From: Amylibacter sp.
GTDB taxonomy: Bacteria > Pseudomonadota > Alphaproteobacteria > Rhodobacterales > Rhodobacteraceae
Assembly (NCBI GenBank): GCA_021775355.1
Contig: JAJFHZ010000011.1
Location: 1 to 64,000, forward strand
Reading direction: 5' to 3'
Length of the DNA: 64,000 nucleotides
Numbering within the stretch: the stretch's first letter is position 1; every line of letters starts with the position of its first letter. This document shows, piece after piece, positions 53,672 to 63,859 of the stretch. The position numbers and the translations under genes are program-made. The notes under the pieces were generated by a model, which saw only the letters and a program-made list of their open reading frames with translations, was not told where the DNA came from and ran no database searches.

Positions 53672-54979
53672 ATGTCAGTCAAAGACCAAGCACTTTCATA
53701 TCTGCAACAAGGCTATGACCTTGCAATCCAGTGGCTAACCAGTGCAGCCGCCTGGTCACAGTTTGGGTTGCTTGTTGTGGCATTTCTGGCAGCCTACTAT
53801 CTGCATAAAAAAATAAACCCGGCTATCGAAGCATTGCTGAACCCCGATGAAGAAAACACCGGTATATTTGCACATGGCTTAAGGTTCGGATTATTATTTT
53901 TACCGCTTTTATTACCGCTTTTAGCTTATTCTTTCACCGCTGTAGGCGAACAAATCACTCGATCCATTTTTGGCTCTGGAGCCGTCATTGCCTTTGGTAA
54001 ACGCCTATTCATTTTGCTGGCAGCGCGTATTCTGGTGCAAGACGTCATCTATTCACCCTTTCTGAAAGTATTGGGTAAGTACATCCTGCTACCCCTTACG
54101 GTAGTCTATGCTTTAGGACTGTTCGACCCTGCAACAACCCTTTTGTCCGATACAAATATCGCCGTTGGAAATATCAGTTTTTCACTGCTGGCAATTGCGC
54201 GCGGTGTTATTTTCGGCGGTATCATTTTCTGGCTGGGTCGCTGGTCAAATGACCGTGGTGCCGAATATATCCGCGCACAAGAAGAACTGCGCATACCCAC
54301 CCGTGAACTGGCAACCAAAGCGTTTGAATTGCTGATCTTCGGCGGGTGTTTTTTACTATTGATGAATATCCTTGGCCTGAACCTGTCTGCCCTTGCTTTC
54401 ATCGGCGGGGCCATTGGTGTTGGTCTGGGTTTTGGTTTGCAAAAAATTGCCGCCAACTTTATTTCAGGTATAATTTTGTTGCTTGAAGGTCAGGCCACGG
54501 TTGGCGACTATGTGGAGCTTGATGGCGGCGAACAGGGTACGATCGTTAAAATGCTGTCACGGGCAATCATCCTTGAAACGTTTGACGGTAAATGGATCGT
54601 TGTCCCGAATGAGGATTTTATCACTACTCGGATCACCAATTGGTCCGACGCTGGGTCAGGAAACCGGTATGAAGTTGAATTTTCGGTTTCTTACGACACC
54701 AATATTAACAAAGTGCCGAAAATCATCGAAAATGCCGTCGCAACCCACCCCGCCGTTTTGAATAAACCCGAAGGCCCAGATTGTGAGTTGCGTGGATTTG
54801 GCGACAGTGGCATTGATTTCTGTGTGGAATTCTGGGTCGGCGGCATTGACGACGGCAAAAACAAATATACCTCGGATGTATTGTTTTTGGTTTGGAATGC
54901 GTTGAAGAAAAACGGCATCGAAATCCCATACCCACGCCGCGTGATCGAAATCAAAGGTGCTCTGCCCACCAATGATTGA
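53672..54979 (+). CDS. MscS-like mechanosensitive ion channel
   Basis: 435 residues from ATG 53672 (53663 is a TTG alternative). About five membrane helices come before the MscS core; the pore-lining helix is recognisable in ALAFIGGAIGVGLGFGLQKIAANFISG and is followed by the beta domain (VGDYVELDGGEQGTI). It opens on membrane tension to release solutes. It overlaps the next gene by 8 bp. Confidence 0.92.
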   Translation: MSVKDQALSYLQQGYDLAIQWLTSAAAWSQFGLLVVAFLAAYYLHKKINPAIEALLNPDEENTGIFAHGLRFGLLFLPLLLPLLAYSFTAVGEQITRSIFGSGAVIAFGKRLFILLAARILVQDVIYSPFLKVLGKYILLPLTVVYALGLFDPATTLLSDTNIAVGNISFSLLAIARGVIFGGIIFWLGRWSNDRGAEYIRAQEELRIPTRELATKAFELLIFGGCFLLLMNILGLNLSALAFIGGAIGVGLGFGLQKIAANFISGIILLLEGQATVGDYVELDGGEQGTIVKMLSRAIILETFDGKWIVVPNEDFITTRITNWSDAGSGNRYEVEFSVSYDTNINKVPKIIENAVATHPAVLNKPEGPDCELRGFGDSGIDFCVEFWVGGIDDGKNKYTSDVLFLVWNALKKNGIEIPYPRRVIEIKGALPTND

Positions 54980-56153
54980 TCTATGTGTCATCGGCGCAGG
55001 CCCTGCCGGCCTTATGGCCGCCGAAGTGGCAATCGATGCCGGTCTTTCGGTTGTTGTCACAGACGCCAAAACATCCTATGGACGCAAGTTTCTGATGGCC
55101 GGGAAATCCGGATTAAATTTGACCAAGGACGAACCGTTTGCCAAATTCACAGCTGCATTTGGTGAAGCTGAAAACTTGTTATTGCCGATGTTAAAGGATT
55201 TCGGAAATGCGGATGTTCAAACATGGGCCAACGCATTGGGGCAACAAGTTTTCACAGGCAGTTCCGGGCGTGTTTTTCCCAAAACAATGAAGGCTTCCCC
55301 ACTGTTACGGGCCTGGTTGTTACGCCTAGCAAACAAAGGCGTTCAATTCAAAACCCGTTGGCAGTGGGTAGGTTGGAATGGGCGGGATCTGACATTTCAG
55401 ACCCCTGACGGCCCACAATCCATAACCGCTTGTACATGTGTTCTAGCCCTTGGCGGCACAAGTTGGCCAAGGCTGGGTTCGGATGGGGCATGGTCTGATA
55501 TTCTGGTAAAAGAAGGCATCAAAATTACCCCGTTCAAACCCGCAAATATGGGCTTCAACGTTCAATGGTCAGACTATATGAAACCGCATTTTGGGACACC
55601 GATCAAAACCGTACAAATCACTGCCGGGTCAACCTCTGTACGCGCCGACTTTGTTATTTCCTCCAAAGGAATTGAGGGCAGTGGGATTTATGCGGTTAGC
55701 AAGGACATGCGTGAAGGGGCAAATTTATTTGTCGACTTGCTACCGGATACCAGCCTTGCAACACTCAATAGCAGAATCGCGCGATTGCCGAAAAAATCCT
55801 CACGCAGTTCCATTTTGCGCAAAGCCTTGCGCCTTGACCTTGCAAAAGCGGCCCTGTTCAATGAATTCGCCCGCAACATACCTCTGCCAGATATTGCCAA
55901 AACCGCAAAAGCCTTACTGATCCAACACAAAGGCCCGCGACCTATCGAAGAGGCAATCTCCACCGCAGGTGGCATCCCACGTGAAGAGCTGACAGATCAG
56001 TTGATGTTACACAAAAAACCGGGCGTATTTTGTGCCGGTGAAATGCTGGATTGGGAAGCCCCTACAGGCGGGTACCTGATCACCGGTTGCTTTGCAACGG
56101 GACGTTGGGCCGGACAGGGCGTTGTAGGCTATGCCGCCTTGCGTAATGCATAA
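54972..56153 (+). CDS. BaiN/HI0933-like NAD(P)/FAD-dependent flavoprotein
   Basis: 393 residues from ATG 54972, overlapping the channel gene by 8 bp. The FAD-binding VIGAGPAGLMAAE is at the N-terminus, and the family blocks GKSGLNLTKDEP, SGRVFPKTMKASPLL and the final GEMLDWEAPTGGYLITGCFATG are present. The family includes a subset annotated TIGR03862. The substrate is unknown. The 3' end overlaps the convergent GST gene by 25 bp. Confidence 0.9.
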   Translation: MIDLCVIGAGPAGLMAAEVAIDAGLSVVVTDAKTSYGRKFLMAGKSGLNLTKDEPFAKFTAAFGEAENLLLPMLKDFGNADVQTWANALGQQVFTGSSGRVFPKTMKASPLLRAWLLRLANKGVQFKTRWQWVGWNGRDLTFQTPDGPQSITACTCVLALGGTSWPRLGSDGAWSDILVKEGIKITPFKPANMGFNVQWSDYMKPHFGTPIKTVQITAGSTSVRADFVISSKGIEGSGIYAVSKDMREGANLFVDLLPDTSLATLNSRIARLPKKSSRSSILRKALRLDLAKAALFNEFARNIPLPDIAKTAKALLIQHKGPRPIEEAISTAGGIPREELTDQLMLHKKPGVFCAGEMLDWEAPTGGYLITGCFATGRWAGQGVVGYAALRNA

Positions 56154-56728
56154 GCGCGTAGATAAGCGGGCCGCACAATCATCCGTTTGAAATAGGCTTT
56201 AAGCGGCCCGTCAGGTATTTCAAAACCGGCCATTTTTGCCCAGCCGCCACAATGGGTCAGCAAAATATCAGGCACGGTCATCTTGTCACCCATCACAAAT
56301 TCATTGTCACCCATACGTTCCCCAAGAATTTTCATGGAACGCACAAATTCCCATTTCAGTGTGTCTTTAATTTCTGGAACGCGCTTGTCTTTGGGCAAAA
56401 TGAATGTATTTCGTGCCGCGCACCAGATAATCGCATCAATCTCATCATTGATAAACTGGGTAAAACTGTCCTGTTGCGCCCGCTCGACTGTTCCCGCAGC
56501 ATAAGTCATATCCCCATGCTTATCCGCCAGAAACTGCATTATTGCGACACTGTCGATAATTATCTCGCCATCCACCATAAGGGCGGGAACTTTACCTGAC
56601 GGATTGATCTTCAACATCTCATTTGAACGCGGCGGGTAGGGCAAATGCTCATACTTCAACCCAAGTTCTTCCATCATCCACAGAACCCGAAGCGTTCTTG
56701 TGGCGGCCATTCCCAGGACTTTATACAT
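56129..56728 (-). CDS. glutathione S-transferase family protein
   Basis: 199 residues with the thioredoxin-like N-terminal domain (NPSGKVPALMVDGEIIIDSVAIMQFLAD, about 43-70, with the cis-Pro and the glutathione-binding Asp-Ser pair) and an all-helical C-terminal domain. The motif ATRTLRVLWMMEELG shows the usual start. Substrate unknown. It is 10 bp downstream of holA. Confidence 0.9.
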   Translation of the reverse strand: MYKVLGMAATRTLRVLWMMEELGLKYEHLPYPPRSNEMLKINPSGKVPALMVDGEIIIDSVAIMQFLADKHGDMTYAAGTVERAQQDSFTQFINDEIDAIIWCAARNTFILPKDKRVPEIKDTLKWEFVRSMKILGERMGDNEFVMGDKMTVPDILLTHCGGWAKMAGFEIPDGPLKAYFKRMIVRPAYLRAYALRKAA

Positions 56729-56738
56729 GTAATTTTCC

Positions 56739-57761
56739 TTATTTCGGGCGCATCATAGCAAGGCGGATGAATGCGCGTTCAACAACGGCCATAGTCGGCA
56801 CGGGTCTTGATGAACGTAGCATCAAATCGGTATCCATCAATACCTGCAAAGCATTTTCCAGTCTAGGCCCACCCCATCCACGAGCTTGGCGCACAAGCCG
56901 ATCTTTGCGCGGGCCAAAAACGGGCGGGCGCGCACGGCTGAAACCAACATCTGGGCCTTGCGGATCAGACGCCGCTGAATGAAGCATGCGAAAATGGCGT
57001 GTCATTCCGATACAAAGGGCCGTGGCATTCACACCCTGACCGGCCAGACGGCTAAGTGTCGGACCAACCTCATTACTGCGCGCCTCGGCCACGATATGCA
57101 GCACATCGTCGATATCAGCGTCAAGCGTGGTGGGTGCGCAGGCCTCTACATCGGCAACTTCAACAGCGCTGTCGTCCTTCAATTTATAAAGTGACAGCTT
57201 CCAGATTACCTGCTTCAGATCGCCCAAACCCATATCGCGGGCCAAAGCCATCAGATACTTTTTAGCTTCACGCGATACGTTTGACAGCCCTGCATCAACC
57301 AAAATCTTGTCAATTTCCTCTGGGCGCGTTGGGTCATCATAAATACCGATTGTATAAAAATTCTGCGGGGTTTCAAAAGCTTTGCGTAGCTTTGATCGTG
57401 CATTTAATGACCCTGCCGTGACAATCAGATAAGCGTCGCCTTGCACCCATTCAGCCACTGCATTGTCCAATATCGGTGCCAGCCCATCGGTGGCACCTTC
57501 CACAACGGCCGCGCGCGGCCCCGGAAAAAATCCTTGTGCTTTCAACGCGTCCAGTACAAGAGCGGGATCCTTGCGCACCTCACCCGCTGACAATCGTGTC
57601 AGGCGCATTTCTTCCATCGCATTAACCCCAACCAAAGCCAAAGTTACCTCTTGCCTGCGGATGTTTATCTTTTCCGCATCCATACCAAAAATCAAAAGGC
57701 CTGCGCATGATTTATCAGGTTTCGCAAAAAAAGCTGTCGCTTTCGTACCCGTTAATTTCAT
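56739..57761 (-). CDS. holA: DNA polymerase III subunit delta
   Basis: 340 residues from ATG 57761, where the start overlaps the lptE stop (ATGA). Opens the beta sliding clamp in the clamp-loader complex. Visible are DPALVLDALKAQGFF, the Rossmann-like AAA+ N-terminus, and the C-terminal collar domain with LRSSRPVPTMAVVERAFIRLAMM. The order leuS-lptE-holA is the usual one in many proteobacteria. Confidence 0.9.
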   Translation of the reverse strand: MKLTGTKATAFFAKPDKSCAGLLIFGMDAEKINIRRQEVTLALVGVNAMEEMRLTRLSAGEVRKDPALVLDALKAQGFFPGPRAAVVEGATDGLAPILDNAVAEWVQGDAYLIVTAGSLNARSKLRKAFETPQNFYTIGIYDDPTRPEEIDKILVDAGLSNVSREAKKYLMALARDMGLGDLKQVIWKLSLYKLKDDSAVEVADVEACAPTTLDADIDDVLHIVAEARSNEVGPTLSRLAGQGVNATALCIGMTRHFRMLHSAASDPQGPDVGFSRARPPVFGPRKDRLVRQARGWGGPRLENALQVLMDTDLMLRSSRPVPTMAVVERAFIRLAMMRPK

Positions 57762-58255
57762 TTTACCCACTGATTGGCAGTTGCCGAAATCTGTGTCACA
57801 ATCTGATCGGCCAAAGCCAGAGCAAGCCGTGATCGCGCATCTTGTTCTGCGACACGTGTCGGATATGTTTCCGACGTCGCACTATAGGCCGTCGTTGATT
57901 TAACTTTACCGCTGAACAAAACGGCACCGCTTGCAGAATCTATTACTTTAAAGTCAGAGATACCGTCCAGATTATACCGCGTAATTTCTGCTGTTTGAGA
58001 CACAGCTAAACCTTCCGAGTCCACAACATAGGTAAAGGTCAAGCGATAACGCGGATCATTGGCAAAGCCGAAACGTTCAACCAGACGTTCGCGCATTTCA
58101 AAATTCTCACGGCCTTTGCCTGCGGTTATTTCAATCACGCCGTGCAAACCGGACGCTGCACTTCCATCGCTGTAGATCGGCGTAAAACCACATCCGCCCA
58201 ATGCAGAAATGGACACAATCGCGGTTAGAAAATTGCGGCGGTTAAATAACGACAT
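57758..58255 (-). CDS. lptE: LPS assembly lipoprotein LptE
   Basis: 165 residues with a lipoprotein signal peptide and lipobox ALGGC (lipidated Cys22). The mature part is a small alpha/beta domain with the [13 protein letters not shown] and [10 protein letters not shown] segments typical of LptE. LptE plugs the LptD barrel that inserts lipopolysaccharide into the outer membrane. The gene overlaps leuS by 14 bp and holA by 4 bp. Confidence 0.9.
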   Translation of the reverse strand: MSLFNRRNFLTAIVSISALGGCGFTPIYSDGSAASGLHGVIEITAGKGRENFEMRERLVERFGFANDPRYRLTFTYVVDSEGLAVSQTAEITRYNLDGISDFKVIDSASGAVLFSGKVKSTTAYSATSETYPTRVAEQDARSRLALALADQIVTQISATANQWVK

Positions 58256-60785
58256 TCACAATTCTTCCTGGAACAATGATCAGTTTTCTCAGTACATTGC
58301 CATCCAATGCACGTTGAACACTGTCGTTCGCCATAACGATTTTTTCAAGCTCTTCTTTCGAAATATCCGCGGAAACCTCAATCTCATCACGTCGCTTGCC
58401 GTTAATCTGAATCGGTAGCGTCACTGTATCATCCACTAGCATGGCTGGATCAACCTTTGGCCAAGGGGCTTCAGTCACCAAACCTGTGCCACCCATGGTT
58501 GTCCAAATCTCTTCCGCTAGATGGGGCGTCATGGGTTGCATCATTTGCGCCATTGTTTTCATTGCTTCAATCTTGGCGGCTTTGTCAGCCTTCGATTTCG
58601 CCAATGTGTTGGTGAACTGATACAAGCCCGCCACAGATTTATTGAAGGCAAAGCCTTCAATGCCGTTCGTTACATCATCAATCGCACGGTGTGTGGCCTT
58701 TTGCAGGGCAAGCACCTCCTTCGGATCGGGCGAACCTGCTTCGGTGCTTTGGTTAATTTCATCAGCCATCCGCCAAACACGTTGCAAATGTTTCCATGCC
58801 GCATCGGCGCCTGCGGCTGTCCATTCCACATCCCGCTCAGGCGGGCTGTCAGACATCACAAACCAACGTGCAGTGTCGGCACCGTATTGGTCGATAATAT
58901 CATCAGGGTCGACCACGTTCTTTTTTGACTTCGACATTTTGATCGACGGGCCAACCGTAACAGGGCGGCCATCGTTCATTTCATAACCGCCAGAAACCGG
59001 CTTCACCTCATCAGGTGTCAACCACTTCCCGTCAGGATCTTTATAAGTCTCATGGCAGACCATGCCTTGGGTGAATAGCGCATTGAACGGCTCAACCGCT
59101 TCCTTTGGCAAATGCCCCGTCAAGTTCATCGCACGGGCAAAGAACCGCGAATACAAAAGATGCAAAATCGCATGTTCCACACCGCCGATATACTGATCCA
59201 CATTCATCCAATAGGCCACATCTTCGGCCACCGTCGGTGTATCCGCGCGTGGGCTTGTAAAGCGGGCGTAATACCATGAACTGTCAACAAACGTGTCCAT
59301 AGTATCAGTTTCACGCAAGGCAGGCTGACCACAGGACGGACAATCACAACTACGCCACGCATCATGGCGATCCAGCGGATTGCCGGGTCGGTCAAATGTC
59401 ACATCTTTTGGCAATTCAATCGGCAGGTTTTCTTTCTTTTCAGGCACCACACCACAGGCATCACAATGCACCACAGGGATCGGGCAACCCCAATAGCGTT
59501 GCCGCGATGCGCCCCAATCGCGCAAACGGTAATTGGTTTTCGCTTCACCCAAACCCATCGCCGCAATACGTTTGTTCACTTCCAGCTTGGCGTCTTCGAT
59601 CGATAATCCATCCAAAAACCGCGAATTGATAATGCGGCCCGCACCAAGATATGCCTCGTTTCCGATAGAAAACGTATCGGGGTCAACTGCATCATCACAG
59701 ACAACGGGGGTTACAACCAAATCGTATTTACGGGCAAAGTCCAGATCGCGCTGGTCATGCGCAGGACAACCGAAAATCGCCCCAGTGCCATATCCCATCA
59801 AAACGAAGTTGGCGATATAAACGGGCAGTTCCCAACCCGCTTCAAACGGATGCACAACTTTTATACCCGTATCATAGCCCTTCTTTTCCGCCGTTTCCAA
59901 CGCCTCTTCCGTAGTTCCCAACTGGCGGCATTCTGCATTAAAGGTAGCAATCTTCGGGTCGCTTTCCAAGGCTTTGGCCAAAGGATGATCGCAAGAGATA
60001 GCCGCAAAACTGGCCCCGAACAGCGTATCAGGGCGTGTTGTGTAAACTTCCAATGCATCAAACCCATCAGGTGCGCCTTTGGTTATAAAGTTGAATTGCA
60101 ACCCCTGACTTTTCCCAATCCAATTCTTTTGCATGGTGCGCACTTTTTCTGGCCATTCCGTCAGACCATCCAGCGCCTTCAACAGCTCTTCCGAAAATTC
60201 GGATATCTTAAAAAACCATTGCGTCAGCTCTTTACGTTCAACCAAGGCACCGGAACGCCAACCGCGCCCGCCTTCAACTTGTTCATTGGCCAACACGGTC
60301 ATATCAACGGGGTCCCAGTTCACCACGGCGTTTTTACGATAAACCAAGTCTTTGCCCATCATGTCGATGAACATGGCCTGTTGCTGACCGTAATATTCAG
60401 GATCGCAAGTGGCAAATTCACGCGACCAATCTATTGACAGACCTATTGGTTTTAACTGCGCGCGCATATCCGCAATGTTTTGATAGGTCCAATCACCCGG
60501 GTGAACCTTCTTTTCCATCGCGGCATTTTCCGCAGGCATACCGAAAGCATCCCAACCCATCGGATGCAGTACATTGAAACCCTGTGCAGATTTATACCGC
60601 GCGACCACATCACCCATCGTATAATTGCGCACATGGCCCATATGGATACGGCCCGACGGATAAGGAAACATTTCCAACACATAATATTTTTCGCGCGTCT
60701 CATCGCGTTCGGCTTTGAAAACTTCTGCGCTGTCCCACGCTTCTTGCCATTTAGGCTCCACGACTTTTGCGTTGTACCGTGACAT
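58242..60785 (-). CDS. leuS: leucyl-tRNA synthetase
   Basis: 847 residues, class I synthetase. The HIGH motif is HMGH in [19 protein letters not shown] (about 41-59), the KMSKS motif is present in [12 protein letters not shown], and the editing domain and zinc-like Cys-rich insert (CDAC...CDCPSC) lie between. Length and motifs are normal. First gene of the leuS-lptE-holA unit; a hairpin lies in its 5' leader. Confidence 0.97.
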   Translation of the reverse strand: MSRYNAKVVEPKWQEAWDSAEVFKAERDETREKYYVLEMFPYPSGRIHMGHVRNYTMGDVVARYKSAQGFNVLHPMGWDAFGMPAENAAMEKKVHPGDWTYQNIADMRAQLKPIGLSIDWSREFATCDPEYYGQQQAMFIDMMGKDLVYRKNAVVNWDPVDMTVLANEQVEGGRGWRSGALVERKELTQWFFKISEFSEELLKALDGLTEWPEKVRTMQKNWIGKSQGLQFNFITKGAPDGFDALEVYTTRPDTLFGASFAAISCDHPLAKALESDPKIATFNAECRQLGTTEEALETAEKKGYDTGIKVVHPFEAGWELPVYIANFVLMGYGTGAIFGCPAHDQRDLDFARKYDLVVTPVVCDDAVDPDTFSIGNEAYLGAGRIINSRFLDGLSIEDAKLEVNKRIAAMGLGEAKTNYRLRDWGASRQRYWGCPIPVVHCDACGVVPEKKENLPIELPKDVTFDRPGNPLDRHDAWRSCDCPSCGQPALRETDTMDTFVDSSWYYARFTSPRADTPTVAEDVAYWMNVDQYIGGVEHAILHLLYSRFFARAMNLTGHLPKEAVEPFNALFTQGMVCHETYKDPDGKWLTPDEVKPVSGGYEMNDGRPVTVGPSIKMSKSKKNVVDPDDIIDQYGADTARWFVMSDSPPERDVEWTAAGADAAWKHLQRVWRMADEINQSTEAGSPDPKEVLALQKATHRAIDDVTNGIEGFAFNKSVAGLYQFTNTLAKSKADKAAKIEAMKTMAQMMQPMTPHLAEEIWTTMGGTGLVTEAPWPKVDPAMLVDDTVTLPIQINGKRRDEIEVSADISKEELEKIVMANDSVQRALDGNVLRKLIIVPGRIVNVVI

Positions 60786-60805
60786 GAATTTACCCTTATA
60801 CGTTT

Positions 60806-60830
60806 AACGCCGAGCAATTGGCCCGGCGTT
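60806..60830. promoter_or_regulatory. hairpin upstream of leuS
   Basis: AACGCCG (60806-60812) pairs with CGGCGTT (60824-60830) in the 75-bp gap between leuS and the upstream lipoprotein gene, same strand. No T-run follows on the minus strand. It could be a processing or attenuation-type structure, but no leader peptide rich in Leu codons was seen. Confidence 0.35.
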
Positions 60831-60860
60831 GGTCATTTAATGAATCGGAACGGCGAAAAT

Positions 60861-61448
60861 CTAACGGCGTTTTCCGGCTCGAATGCGCAACTGGCGTGCG
60901 CGTGTGAGAATGGCATCTTCAATCAACCTGTTGGTTTCAGCACTTGCAGGGCCATTGCGTTTTTGCATTGCAACCTTCAGCGAACCCGCTTCCAAAGCAG
61001 GGTCCTGAATCAGAACCGTTGCACGGAAGTCCGTAGATGAACCGGGCGCGCGGCCCCAACCCATAACCACAATACCGGAAAACGGATCAGCCGCTTCGAT
61101 CGGCAAGAAACTTAACGTTTCCAAAGAAGCTTCCCACAGATATTTGTTCACACGAATATCCGCATTATCATTCGGCGGATTGAAAATATCCGCCAAGTCT
61201 AATTGGGCAGCACCACGTTGCTGTTTTTCCTTGGCATTCATCGGGATTTCATGCTTCGACGGGTCGTCTTTTCTAACCCGGTTGTCATTGGCGCGCCCCG
61301 CACTACTGCTGCCGCCTATTATCCCCCCGGAACCAGCACTGCTGTTTCCGGAACCGCCGATAGAACCACCGCTGTTTAATCCACCACAGCCTGCAATAAG
61401 CCCTGACACAAACAATAAGGCTAGCTTATTAGACATTCCATTCAACAT
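60861..61448 (-). CDS. DUF3576 lipoprotein
   Basis: 195 residues: a lipoprotein signal with IAGC (lipidated Cys21), a Gly/Ser-rich low-complexity stretch right after it (about 22-50), then a folded domain of the alphaproteobacterial DUF3576 family with YLWEASLETLSFLPIEAADPFSG. AAGGGG lies eight bases before the ATG at 61448, supporting that start. Role unknown, envelope-located. Confidence 0.85.
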   Translation of the reverse strand: MLNGMSNKLALLFVSGLIAGCGGLNSGGSIGGSGNSSAGSGGIIGGSSSAGRANDNRVRKDDPSKHEIPMNAKEKQQRGAAQLDLADIFNPPNDNADIRVNKYLWEASLETLSFLPIEAADPFSGIVVMGWGRAPGSSTDFRATVLIQDPALEAGSLKVAMQKRNGPASAETNRLIEDAILTRARQLRIRAGKRR

Positions 61449-61611
61449 ACTGATGGCCCCTTGAAATTTTCACCCAACATCTACCGTGTTGTTTTTAAGC
61501 GAACAAGGGGTTTGGTCAAGTTTATCGTTGTTTCTGTACGAAACCGTAACATTAAGGCAGTTATTTCATTTTGGGGTTTACCAAATTACTGTCACACGGC
61601 AATAAAGACCC

Positions 61612-62265
61612 ATGTCCATTGCAGAAATCAAAACCCGTATCCTTAAGGCCGAAGAACTGGCCGGACGCCCTACAGGCAGCACACAACTGATTGCTGTCTC
61701 GAAAGTACAGCCGAATGCGCGGATTCAGGCCGTTCTGGAACAAGGCCACCGCCTATTTGGTGAAAACAAAGTGCAGGAAGCCCAAGGCAAATGGCCCGCA
61801 TTCAAAGAACAGTTCGCGGATGTACAAGTTCACCTGATCGGGCCACTGCAAACCAATAAAGTTAAAACCGCCGTTGCACTGTTTGACGCCATTCATACGG
61901 TTGACCGTCCAAAGCTTGCCAAAAAGCTGGCCGCTGAAATTCAGGCCCAAGGCAAATCCCCCGATATGTTCATTCAGGTCAACACAGGTGAAGAGCCGCA
62001 AAAAGCGGGTGTTTTACCAATGGATGCAGATGCGTTCATTCAGGAATGCCGCACGTTGGATTTGCCCATAGCCGGCCTGATGGTGATCCCGCCTGTAGAT
62101 GAAGAAGCCTCACTTCACTTCGCCCTGCTGCGCAAAATCGCAGAACGCAACGGACTGACAGGTCTATCGATGGGAATGAGCAGTGACTTTGAACGGGCCG
62201 TAGCATTAGGGGCAACCCATGTGCGTGTGGGGTCGGCGATATTTGGTGAACGGGATTACAACTAA
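61612..62265 (+). CDS. YggS/PLPBP family pyridoxal phosphate homeostasis protein
   Basis: 217 residues. The PLP-binding lysine is in LIAVSKVQPNARI near residue 30, and the family landmarks HLIGPLQTNKVK and GLSMGMSSDFERAVALGATHVRVGS (ends given) are present. YggS proteins keep vitamin B6 cofactors in balance in the cytoplasm. Convergent with the L,D-transpeptidase gene with a 4-bp overlap. Confidence 0.93.
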   Translation: MSIAEIKTRILKAEELAGRPTGSTQLIAVSKVQPNARIQAVLEQGHRLFGENKVQEAQGKWPAFKEQFADVQVHLIGPLQTNKVKTAVALFDAIHTVDRPKLAKKLAAEIQAQGKSPDMFIQVNTGEEPQKAGVLPMDADAFIQECRTLDLPIAGLMVIPPVDEEASLHFALLRKIAERNGLTGLSMGMSSDFERAVALGATHVRVGSAIFGERDYN

Positions 62266-62771
62266 CGCACAATCACCCGCGAGCGCGGCTGCCACTCTTC
62301 GAAAATCCAGATCAGATCACGTCGATCAAACGCAATGCAGCCTTCTGTCGGGTGGCGCGATTTACGCCAAATATGCATAAAAATCGCACTGCCTGCACCA
62401 GGCGTAGCATCAGGCCAGTTGAAATCCAGAATGCCAAAAGCATCATATAGCGGGTCAGCCCGATACTGTTTTTCGTGGCTGAACGGATAGTTAGGCCCAT
62501 ATACACCATGATTATAATGCGGGTCTTTGGGGTCATCTGACCATATATCCGCAAGCCGAATAACCGTTTGCTGAACATGGGGGGCGTCGAACACAAGGCG
62601 GTCACACCGCTGCCTGATACCTGTCAGATGAAACACGCCAATGGGCGTGACCCCATCGCCCTCACCACGTTTTTTGCCAATACCGCCGCGCCCAACGGAA
62701 CAGGGTAGGTTCACACCGCGAAATCGCGCACCCCATTGTGTGACAACCAAATCGTCAAAGCACGGCGTCAT
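62262..62771 (-). CDS. L,D-transpeptidase (YkuD domain) protein
   Basis: 169 residues: a YkuD-type catalytic domain with a His ... Gly-Cys core in [17 protein letters not shown] (Cys is the nucleophile) and an upstream [12 protein letters not shown] strand. No signal peptide is visible in this frame; some members are cytoplasmic or use other export routes. It cross-links peptidoglycan or attaches lipoproteins. The start overlaps the ribA stop by ATGA. Confidence 0.85.
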   Translation of the reverse strand: MTPCFDDLVVTQWGARFRGVNLPCSVGRGGIGKKRGEGDGVTPIGVFHLTGIRQRCDRLVFDAPHVQQTVIRLADIWSDDPKDPHYNHGVYGPNYPFSHEKQYRADPLYDAFGILDFNWPDATPGAGSAIFMHIWRKSRHPTEGCIAFDRRDLIWIFEEWQPRSRVIVR

Positions 62772-63859
62772 AGAATATGTCCGCTTTTCTTTGCCTTGGT
62801 TTCCAAATAATCCTTATTCAACGGATTATGCCCCACATGCAAAGGTACCCGCTCAACCACGCGCACACCTGCCGCGTTCATCCGTTCAACTTTATTCGGA
62901 TTGTTGGTCATCAAACGTACTGAATTAAACCCAAGAGATTTCAAAATCTCGGCACCCAGCATGAAATCGCGTTCATCATCTTCAAACCCAAGTCGGTGAT
63001 TGGCTTCGACCGTGTCAAATCCTTGTGATTGCAACGCATAGGCGCGCATCTTATTGGCCAACCCGATCCCGCGACCTTCTTGGTTCATATAAAGCAGCAC
63101 ACCTGACCCGAATTCAGCGATCTGCTGCATCGCAGCGTTCAATTGCGGCCCGCAATCACATTTCAGCGACCCTATGATATCGCCAGTAAAGCACGCCGAA
63201 TGCAACCGTGACAACACAGGTTCGTTGCGTATAGGGTTACCGATTTCAATTGCATAATGCTCAATCCCGCCATCATCGGGGCGATACACATGCACTTTCG
63301 CGGTATTGGACACTGCCAGCGGCACATTCGCGGCAGAAACCAACGCCAAGGGGCTGCTTTTGCGCAAGCATGGGCCAATTGATTCGATCGGTAAACGGTG
63401 CAGATAGGATAATTCATCCGCCGCCGCAGACGTAATTTGTACCAGCACCGCTGCCGGCAACAGGCGCGCTTGCTTACAGATCATCAAAACCAAACGGTGC
63501 GGTTCCGCGTCGCCGTCCCGTATTGCCGTAAACGGGCCTTTCATCGGGCTTTGCAGATCATCGACAGGGTCGGCAACAGACCGTAACCAATCAATATCTG
63601 CCGCATTCGGTATCTGAATACGGGCCAAATCACCATCATAAACCCGTGCAGACAGAGTTTTTGCACGCCGTTCGGTGATCGCAAGATCTATGTTATCAGA
63701 ATAATCGCGAAAATGTTTCAATCGACCGGAATTCAGCGTTTCAACGGCCGCCGCCATCCAAACACCCCCCCCGCAGGTCAGCAATATCGGCACGCCCATA
63801 CGTAGATCGGCCCGCATTCGGGCAATTTGTTCTTCAACTGTCAGCAAAATTGCCATTTG
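62768..63859 (-). CDS. ribA: GTP cyclohydrolase II RibA
   Basis: 363 residues from ATG 63859, which has AGGG six bases upstream; a longer frame reaches 63958. Opens GTP to start riboflavin synthesis. The C-terminal catalytic half has the zinc-binding pattern C-x10-C-x-C ([14 protein letters not shown]) and the [16 protein letters not shown] segment. The N-terminal half (about 1-150) does not show RibB motifs, as is usual in Rhodobacterales RibA, and its job is unknown. Confidence 0.92.
   Translation of the reverse strand, partial: QMAILLTVEEQIARMRADLRMGVPILLTCGGGVWMAAAVETLNSGRLKHFRDYSDNIDLAITERRAKTLSARVYDGDLARIQIPNAADIDWLRSVADPVDDLQSPMKGPFTAIRDGDAEPHRLVLMICKQARLLPAAVLVQITSAAADELSYLHRLPIESIGPCLRKSSPLALVSAANVPLAVSNTAKVHVYRPDDGGIEHYAIEIGNPIRNEPVLSRLHSACFTGDIIGSLKCDCGPQLNAAMQQIAEFGSGVLLYMNQEGRGIGLANKMRAYALQSQGFDTVEANHRLGFEDDERDFMLGAEILKSLGFNSVRLMTNNPNKVERMNAAGVRVVERVPLHVGHNPLNKDYLETKAKKSGHIL

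Noticed and set aside
59757..60437. 226-codon plus-strand frame inside leuS
   Set aside because: Antisense shadow of a certain housekeeping gene.
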